NCBI GenBank assembly: GCA_964019165.1
Contig: OZ025278.1
Location: forward strand, 13,147,786-13,211,785
Length of the DNA stretch: 64,000 nucleotides
Reading direction: 5' to 3'
Source: Mastigias papua
Lineage: Eukaryota; Cnidaria; Scyphozoa; Rhizostomeae; Mastigiidae
Below the pieces are notes generated by a model that saw only the letters and a list, made by a program, of their open reading frames with translations, had not been told where the DNA came from and ran no database searches. The position numbers and the translations under genes were made by a program. Of the stretch, positions 57,201 to 64,000 are shown one piece after another. How positions within the stretch are numbered: position 1 is the first letter of the stretch; every line of letters begins with the position of its first letter.

Positions 57201-60200
57201 ATCCAAGCTGAAGGCAGAAAATTTGTTCCATATAGAAACGAGTGAGTAACAAATGATTCTAATATTGTTCAAGTTAGTAATGATCTAATTAGGACGCAAA
57301 AAAGGAAGACTCACTAACTGCAGCGAAGATCTTCCGAACGAATCCTGTACTCAGTCTCTCTCCAGCACGAAGAAAATCTGCGATTTGCCCGCAGAGCAGA
57401 GAGACAAGGAAACATAGTAAATAAGGCAGTGCTGAAGCAAGGCCATCCTGAAAAAGACAGAAGAAGCCACATGTGAGTTTAGTCTCAAAGGGCGTGTCTT
57501 TTTTGAAAATAAAGAGTGCGATACATAACTTAGCTATGAAGATGTTGTTTAAATATATATCTGTGTTAAATACTTCATCCTCAGTCAAAATTACATAATT
57601 TTCGTACCTCTTCAACTGGAAAGTTGAGTACTTCTTTGTAAAATAAAGGTAGGCATGTTAGGCATGTGTAGAAGAACCAGGAAGCGCAGATATTCGAAAT
57701 CACAAGTGCCCAAACCGCTTTGGAGACGAGAATTTGTTTCCATGGAACTATTGGCATGATCTGAAAGAACGAGTGCTACCAACAGCTAGGGATTAAAAAC
57801 TCGCTGAATGTGAATTGTGCACAACCATGTTAACGCCTTAGTGTATACATCATTATGGACAAAAAACAGCTATATGCTTAATCTAGAACATCCTTATAGA
57901 CTTAACATAGCTAAAAGCCTAATTATAAACACTTTTCAGCAAATAGCACAGCTAAACGCCTAAGTATCAACATCGGCAGTGACTTAATACAGCTCAAAAA
58001 TGACTTAATACAGTTAAAAGCCCGATTACACAGAACCTTCCCAACCTAAAACAACTAAACATCCAACCTATTCCGTACTTTGTAAGAAGGATATAAATTA
58101 CTTCTTAATTTTGTTTAATATAATGTCCCTTGGTTGTCCTATTGTTGTCCCCATGCCTGCCTCCATTGCTGTCATTGGTTGTCCCCATGGTCGTCCAAGG
58201 GTTGTCCCCACGATTACCCCGTTGTTGTCCCCATGGCTGTCCCATTGTCGACCCCATGTTTCCGTCCATTTTTGCCATTTTTGTCCCCACGGTTGTTCTC
58301 CATGGTTGTCCCCATAATTGCCCCGTTGTTGACTGCCATGATTGTCCCCATGGTTACCCCCAATGTTATCCCCATGGTTGATATGTATTTCATTGCTCCA
58401 TGGTGCACAGTTAGTTTATGTTCGTTCTTGTAGATTTACACTACCTACGAAAAAATAAAAGAATAAATCTCATGGCATACATGGGTTTTATCAGCTCCAC
58501 GATGCTTGATTATATAGTTCGTCTCATCAGATGAGATGTAGCGATCTTCTTCAGGGCTAATTGCAGCAACCATCGACCAGATAATAAACCATACAACACC
58601 ACAAGCCCCTGTGAGATCAAGAAATTACCACTCATTATACTATATATATATTAATAATTATTTCCTTTACTCCCTAAAATCTGGACTCTTAGCATATGCA
58701 AGTAAGCAAAGAAACAACCAAGTAAGTAAGTAAGCATTAGAAGTAAGTAAGGAACGGAAGTCTAGCAATTTCTCTACCAGTTTAATAGCAAACTTCCATA
58801 GTGCAATATTTTGCCAACAACGCTTGTTTACATCTTGTGTACATTGTTTCATTTTGCTGTTTGCAAAAGGCCATGTTTGGGATGAACAGTTAACATACCA
58901 AATGGCAAAGATTTTTTCCCTAATCTAAACTAGACCACCTAGATCAGACTCGCCTATTACAACGACAGCCCAATGACTTCTGTCTGAACTGCATGTACCC
59001 ATGCCATTACTCATTAAATGTGGAACAAGTGTGTAATTAAAACAGGAATGAAGATCTGATTCTCCTACCTACCAAAAATGTAGAACACAGAAGGCCAACC
59101 ACCCAAAATATCAGAATTGCAAAGGATGCCAGATACCGAATACGCTATTAGTGTGCCGACTGGTGTGCCTAAGGAGAAAATAGAGCCTATAAAAATAGCG
59201 CTTATATCATGAATAAATAAATAAATGAACAAAACGAAAGTATACAACAGATGATTACTAAATAAAAAATTAATTTGAATGAGAATACAGATAAAGCACA
59301 GAAAGTAAACATACAAACAAAGCAAAAGAGAGCTATCACAAGAGTAAGGATGGTCCCATACACTTTCCTGTAGGAACCAGATAATTTTGGTCAAGGCTGG
59401 GTGTTCTTAATATTTTAACAATTTTAGGCTGAACTGTTTTCAAAGTTGCTCTTACCTTTTCAAGAGTGATTTATTGTAAGTATTTGGAAACCTACTTGCA
59501 GTGTACAGTTTCTAGGACATTTACCACGGCTACTAGTGATAATAAAGCTGCATATGCCAATGTCTATTATCAACCTCATCGAATCAGTATTTGGTTGCCA
59601 AAAAGAATGTGGGTAGTTGAGTGCTTTTGACGGTGTTCTAATTTTTTGGGCAAATCGAGCATCAGTGTTCCTATAAAATGTCTTATAAAAAGAGTACCTA
59701 TCTGTAGTGTACAATTCGTATGCTAAGACTGCCTGCTTAGAAAGGACAGACATCCTGGGTTATCGGCTCGGTAAGGTAGGGTGATTGTTTCCTTTCCTTG
59801 CAGCCTTTGACGCCCTAGTGCTGACACCAAGTACAAATTCGTTGCCAGGTGGATGATGAGCAAGAACCCAACACTGGCTAAAGGGGTTGCCTCTAATTAT
59901 CAACAGATGAGTACGCTAAACCATCGTCGATTAATAATTATTCGTCCACTAATAAATAGTCGATGAAGATGAAAGGAAAAATTACAATTAGTAGCTGGTA
60001 CAAAAACAAAGGCAAATCAAATCAACTGATCGAATTGAAACTGGTAGAAGAAGTGAACGGATGAACAACTGGTATGATGCAGTGTCCAAAGCAATTCAGG
60101 AATGAAATTTCTAGAGTTATTTGCTTTGAGAAAACCAACTTATTCTTACCCGTAAATATGAAGGAAGCCATCTTTGTTCTCTCGTAGATTGGCGACCAAG

Positions 60201-63200
60201 CTGCAATAAGCTGGTGCATCGCCGGTAGAGTTATACCCTTTAAATAGAAGAATGAAAAGAAATTACAACAGAGACCAATCGATAGGCCTAATTTTGGAAA
60301 GTTGGAATTAGTTACAAGTTGTTGTTCTTTGAAATCTCAATCAGGAAATAACACAGGTATACGTTTTTTCTTTGTCTCTAAATGTTATGTCCAGCAAGGA
60401 CTATTGTAGGGTTACGTAATCAGGTACCAGTCTTCTGGTGTATCTGTCAAATGTCTGTCACGTCTCTTCCTCTTATACCTAAGACATTGTATACGCTTTA
60501 TAGTTTAGTTGGTGAATGAGTCGGAGAAGATGGGGGTACGCATGATTATAGTATAATATTCTTATGCATATATTTTGTAAAGAAAACATATGACTCTTTG
60601 TGCTCAACCCTCTAAATACAACAAGGACATTGAAGATCATGGGCTCTCATTTGTCTCAGTCCTTTGATGCTTTCAGCTTATCCACCTGTTCATACTGTGT
60701 GTACAAGTTAGTATTACCGTCATCTGTTACAGGAGAGGTCTACATTAAATAAAAGGTGTGTTACATAATGCAAACCCTGCTTTTCTGCACAACACAAGCG
60801 AAAAAAATGAGAGTCATAAAATTGAAATGCTATCTCTTATGTAAAACTGCTTCATAATTAGCAAAAATGCATGTAAACATGCAGGAACAACAAATATCTT
60901 TAACTCTGATGTTTCCTTTCTCCTGTTCCTTTCTCTTATACCTAAAGACACTTATTTGGCACGCTTCTCGTTTGGGCTCTGTTTCCATACATCCCTTTTC
61001 CACACTCTACCGGACGCCTTTCTAATAGTATTAGTAATCGTAGAAAGGAGTATAAAATTATGATCCACCAGCAGGCGCAGTTTGGTCAGCATAGCCGCCA
61101 AATGTTTGTTTGGTTGAACACTCTGATCAGTACTAATTCCTTACAACCTACACTGTGGACCAATCATCATTCAAAATGGGCCTAGATTTAGCTGTGGAAC
61201 GCAGGCGTTGTCACAACCCTGCATGATGATTGGCCAATTAGGTAGAGAGAAAATAGACCTTGTCAGAGCTCTGAAGTAAACAAACATTTGGAGATTATGT
61301 TGGTCAAGCCCGAGTGGCAAAGTGACCATTGCCACCTGGGCCTTCTGATATTACTTCATTGTGGGGCCTTCCTTCATTCAATGTTGCACACTTCTCCTCT
61401 GCCACACCCTGAAACGGACCCTGTTACTTTGCTAGTTACCCTTCGACTGTGATCCCGGACCGCTTCAACTCATGAGTAGATCACGAAAATTTCTCCCAAT
61501 AGCAGACAAATCTGAATTAGCACAAACCTCGACAAAGCCTGCCAACACTCTTAAAGCTATCAGCAATCTCACGTCTGTGTTAGCTGCTAACGGTGTTGCG
61601 ATAGTCAGCAATGCTGTGCCCAAGATTCCATAGCCAAACAGACACTTCCCACCAAACCGCCTAGACAAAAGCCCACCAGGTATTTGCGTGAACATATAAC
61701 CAAAGTAGAATGCTGATAGTATAATACCTACAAAATACAAACAAATTAGCAATAGCAACAAAATGTCCTAGCATCTACACGCATTTTCTTTTATAGGAAA
61801 GTGCTCTATAAGCAACATATTACTCGGATAGGCAAACACCTAGGGACTTTCTAGTCAGGATCAAAGACTGCTAGGGAATGTTTTTTGAGTTGAACCCTCA
61901 TAAATCTTAACACATTAGATAATAAATAACATTCAATACTTTTCATTTATTCATTAAATTCGTCTTCTGACACCTTTATGGCAAAATATTTCCTTGTCTC
62001 TAAGTATAGCTCAAAGTCTCTAAGTATAAGAGCTAAGAAACGCAAAGGAATTTTCAGTTACTCAAATGTCGTCGCCAGTTAGGAAATGTTAGTACTGAGC
62101 CTTAGTCGAGCTTGCCTATGAAAAACGCGTGTATTCTATGAATTTCTACGCTTAAACGAAATAAATACTGAATGCGCAACATAGAAAAGGCTTGATCTTG
62201 AAACTTCAATTAAATACTCTGAAAGCCGAACAACATACTGTCATTTCACGACAGGAGACTTGCCACTGAAACCAGCCACTGTGTGTTTCTGCTTAGGTTC
62301 GGGTTTTAGAAAACGTTTGAAAACACAGTCAATAATTCGTTGATGGCAAGGAATGTTTTAGAAGGCTGTACCACAATGCTTGCTCGACTTGGTTCGACGA
62401 TATAGTTTATTACACTATTCAATCATCATTTAAAAATAACCTGTAGTCAATTACTATTGTTTGACAAATTCTTCATCCCTGATGTTCCTTGAATAATGAA
62501 ATATAATAGTATACTATCGTTTTATAAGGCCTGACATACACTTTCTCTCACAAGGAGCGTAGCTCAAGGCCTAGCTTAGTTCAGGCTCATTACTTTTTTA
62601 CCTCTGCTGGCCCCATTGTTGCAATAAAACGTCCTTAATATTCCCTTAACTATGACCGTACAAACAGCACTAGATAGACATCATAAGTGCTACGTCTTAA
62701 GAGAGAAAACTTTATACATTGTAAGATTTGACAAATTCCGTTTTGAAACACTCACGTGGAGTACGCATGATTCACACGAATTTCACTACAATTAATGCAT
62801 CTGGCTTCCAAATTCTCGAGTTTTTAGAGTGTTAGAAATATTGAAATAGAAAAGTTCCTTGATGACTTTGTCTTTAGTCGTGCAGGTTCTGCGAAGCTGA
62901 TGCCCTTCTATATGTAGATTCCTTATAAAATGGTTCGATGAAAACACCATGTAAAGGCCTGCAAATCTGAGAATTGACAGCTGTTTAGTTGATATTTTCC
63001 AATATACCAAGGAAGTAATGGCTGCTCTGCTGGCAGGCACATGTTACCTAGGCTCTTAATTTCAGAACTTTTAGAGCAACCTCTGCTACCCAATGGCGTA
63101 CAAGGCTGTTTTCAAAGCAGGTAGACCATTGATATTGGGCACTGCTTAGGTGTTGCCGTGCTTACAATATCCGTAATATAGATAACATTTCCATATACCA

Positions 63201-63370
63201 TAGATTTTACTTACAGAGAATGGACAAAATAAATAAAATAAATGCTTTGAGTAGAAGCTTTGAAGAAAAGCGCCTAGAGAAGAATGTCTACATGACAGTA
63301 TGTTATACAAGGTAGATATGATGTAATATGATTTACCTTGTAGTTTTTCATCCCAGTTAAAACTGTCATG
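54249..63370 (-). CDS. Sialin-like SLC17 anion transporter, copy C (first exon outside window)
   Basis: Nine exons: 63337-63370, 61528-61727, 60150-60237, 59073-59168, 58481-58608, 57608-57760, 57315-57447, 56024-56265 and 54249-54419. Sizes equal those of exons 2-10 in copies A and B except the last two (242 and 171 nt). All splice sites and phases fit. About 416 codons are present; the start exon carrying helix 1 was not found up to 64000, so it should lie further right. Motifs: FNWDEKLQG, FGYMFTQIPGGLL, GITLPAMHQLIAAWSPIYER, WFFYTCLTCLPLFYKE, PTFAGLLFGITNAGGTVAG. Copy C is clearly older. In helix 4 the first of two conserved glutamates is Ala (RVLAGFVEG versus RIVEGIGEG) and the Phe before Pro is Leu, while Arg, second Glu, Pro and His remain. 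The C-terminus is acidic and unlike A and B. Altered coupling or substrate is possible. Confidence 0.85.
56657..56942. mobile_element. TTAA-flanked MITE nested in an older element
   Basis: TTAA at 56657-56660 and again at 56939-56942. Left end GGCCACCGCAAACGGCTGGT; the right end in reverse is AGCATACCGCACACGGCAGA. Inside, TTTGTCTTTGAAAGAC-like words repeat in both orientations. TTAA duplication is the hallmark of piggyBac-type insertion. The flanks (AATTCAGAAACAG / GAAACACAGGCAG) join to match 6455-6500, which acts as an empty site. Intron 8 of SLC17 copy C. Confidence 0.7.
58128..58380. repeat. Degenerate minisatellite (GTTGTCCCCATGG)n
   Basis: Around 18-20 units of GTTGTCCCCATGG and variants (ATTGTCCCC, GTTACCCCC, ATTGCCCCG) on the plus strand. 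It is strongly strand-biased, C-rich on plus and G-rich on minus. Intron 6 of SLC17 copy C. Small Met/Gly/Thr/Asn-rich minus frames here are artefacts. Confidence 0.85.
61098..61291. mobile_element. Second copy of the CAGAGCTCTG MITE family
   Basis: Ends CCAAATGTTTGTTTGG / AAACAAACATTTGG are inverted. Inside are CTCTGATCAG, GGACCAATCATCATTCAAAA, TGGGCCTAGATTTAGCTGTG, GCATGATGATTGGCCAATTA and GAGAAAATAGACCTTGTCAG then AGCTCTG, matching 1324-1479. The left inner arm is degraded. Intron 3 of SLC17 copy C. Confidence 0.65.
61776..62133. mobile_element. TACACGT-type inverted-repeat element, copy e (ATAGGMAA word)
   Basis: Left end TACACGCATTTTCTTTTATA (then GGAAAG); the right end in reverse is TACACGCGTTTTTCATAGGC (then AAG). 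Internal words GGATAGGCAAACACC, TATAAGCAAC, AGCTAAGAAACGC and AGTTAGGAAATG echo the ends; GAGCCTTAGTCGAGC is present. Intron 2 of SLC17 copy C. Confidence 0.55.
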
Positions 63371-64000
63371 CTTGAAAAAAGGTAGTAAGCTTTACTAACA
63401 ATGCCATCATGTATACAATGTTCAACATCATTAGAATTGTCTCTTCTTATCACAATTATCATTGCCATAGTTTTCACATTGGCCAGGATGTAAAGTTTGC
63501 AAGTAAAATAAATTGATAAATTTCAGCATATATGATGCAGTCTCAATAACCGTTCTTGCATGGTTTGCAAATGGAGCTGAAATTTGATTTAGGGAGTCCC
63601 TTTTGTCCATCAGGCATTTTACTGCTTAAAAATTCAGAGGTATTGATGGTAAAAACTGGGGTACATTTAGGGCATGTATTTGTAGTTGATGATCAAGATG
63701 CTGCAGTTGTATCAGAAATAAAGAGGGAGTTAGAAGGCTACTTTTACAAGCTTTTCTTGCCACATTAGGCCCCCAAATGTCACAAAGTCTGCTCCACATA
63801 TTGGTAGCATATGGCAGCAAGAACAATAATACACAAATTGGTGACTGATGCCGCTTGTGCCAAGGTCTAGTGCATTGGTGAAATAAATCAATTCAAAGAA
63901 GACCAGCTCAGAAGAAGGATATGGACATTCAGTTGCATTTTGCGGAAACTCAAAGCCTCACTGTGCCATTATGAGATGTCTCAAAAACTACAACTGCAAC
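63371..64000. other. Right end of window, intron 1 of SLC17 copy C (inferred)
   Basis: By the exon order of copies A and B the missing first exon lies further right, so this stretch should be intron. The 70-codon plus frame at 63556-63768 has no recognised domain. Confidence 0.4.

Noticed and set aside
58128..58380. Regularly repeated units suggesting a CRISPR-like array
   Set aside because: Units are directly adjacent without unique spacers, are degenerate and lie in an animal intron; a minisatellite fits.
63556..63768. Missing first exon of SLC17 copy C
   Set aside because: Plus strand and no RVNLSV-like helix; no minus frame between 63371 and 64000 resembles exon 1 of A or B.

Overview
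The window is AT-rich genomic DNA of an animal, very probably a non-vertebrate metazoan. Genes are split by GT-AG introns of a few hundred to a few thousand bases. The interspersed DNA includes an intact BEL/Pao LTR retrotransposon, CR1/L2-like LINE fragments, a Tc1-like relic and many small inverted-repeat elements. BEL/Pao elements are absent from mammals and birds. I cannot name the species or the phylum.

Layout: (1) 1-4.5 kb, plus strand: exons of an unrecognised coiled-coil, acidic Ser/Asp/Glu-rich protein with consistent splice phases, and a short open frame ending at base 93. (2) 4.5-8.9 kb: non-coding, with several small inverted-repeat elements. (3) 8.9-10.25 kb, plus: a single-exon orthologue of Integrator subunit INTS15 (C7orf26). 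(4) 12.4-21.3 kb, plus: two tandem three-exon MAPEG genes (MGST1/PTGES-like, 152 and 153 aa) with identical intron phases. (5) 25.2-63.4 kb, minus: three tandem sialin-like SLC17 genes. Copies A (25212-36676) and B (38653-46124) each rebuild to ten exons and 490 aa with matching exon sizes. Copy C (54249-63370) is more divergent and lacks its first exon, which should lie beyond base 64000. (6) Between B and C lies a full-length 5.76-kb BEL/Pao element with 202-bp LTRs identical by eye, inserted in a GATAT satellite.

How the genes relate: the SLC17 cluster suggests an expanded lysosomal or vesicular anion export function. A and B share a pair of CACGTG-type E-boxes about 70-90 bp upstream of the ATG, resembling the CLEAR motif of TFEB/MITF factors. 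The MAPEG pair are membrane glutathione-dependent enzymes, and INTS15 acts in nuclear RNA processing. I see no functional link between the three gene groups.

The most unusual structure is a family of about 350-410-bp elements ending in TACACGT-T(n)-ATAAG inverted repeats. Each copy is internally filled with its own variant of its terminal TAAG-word, and the words differ between copies. I do not recognise this as a described family. The window also holds nested insertions, one with an empty-site paralogue, and a foldback element with TTAGGG-like DNA in its centre. Gene structures were worked out by hand from splice sites, phase and family similarity; no search was run.
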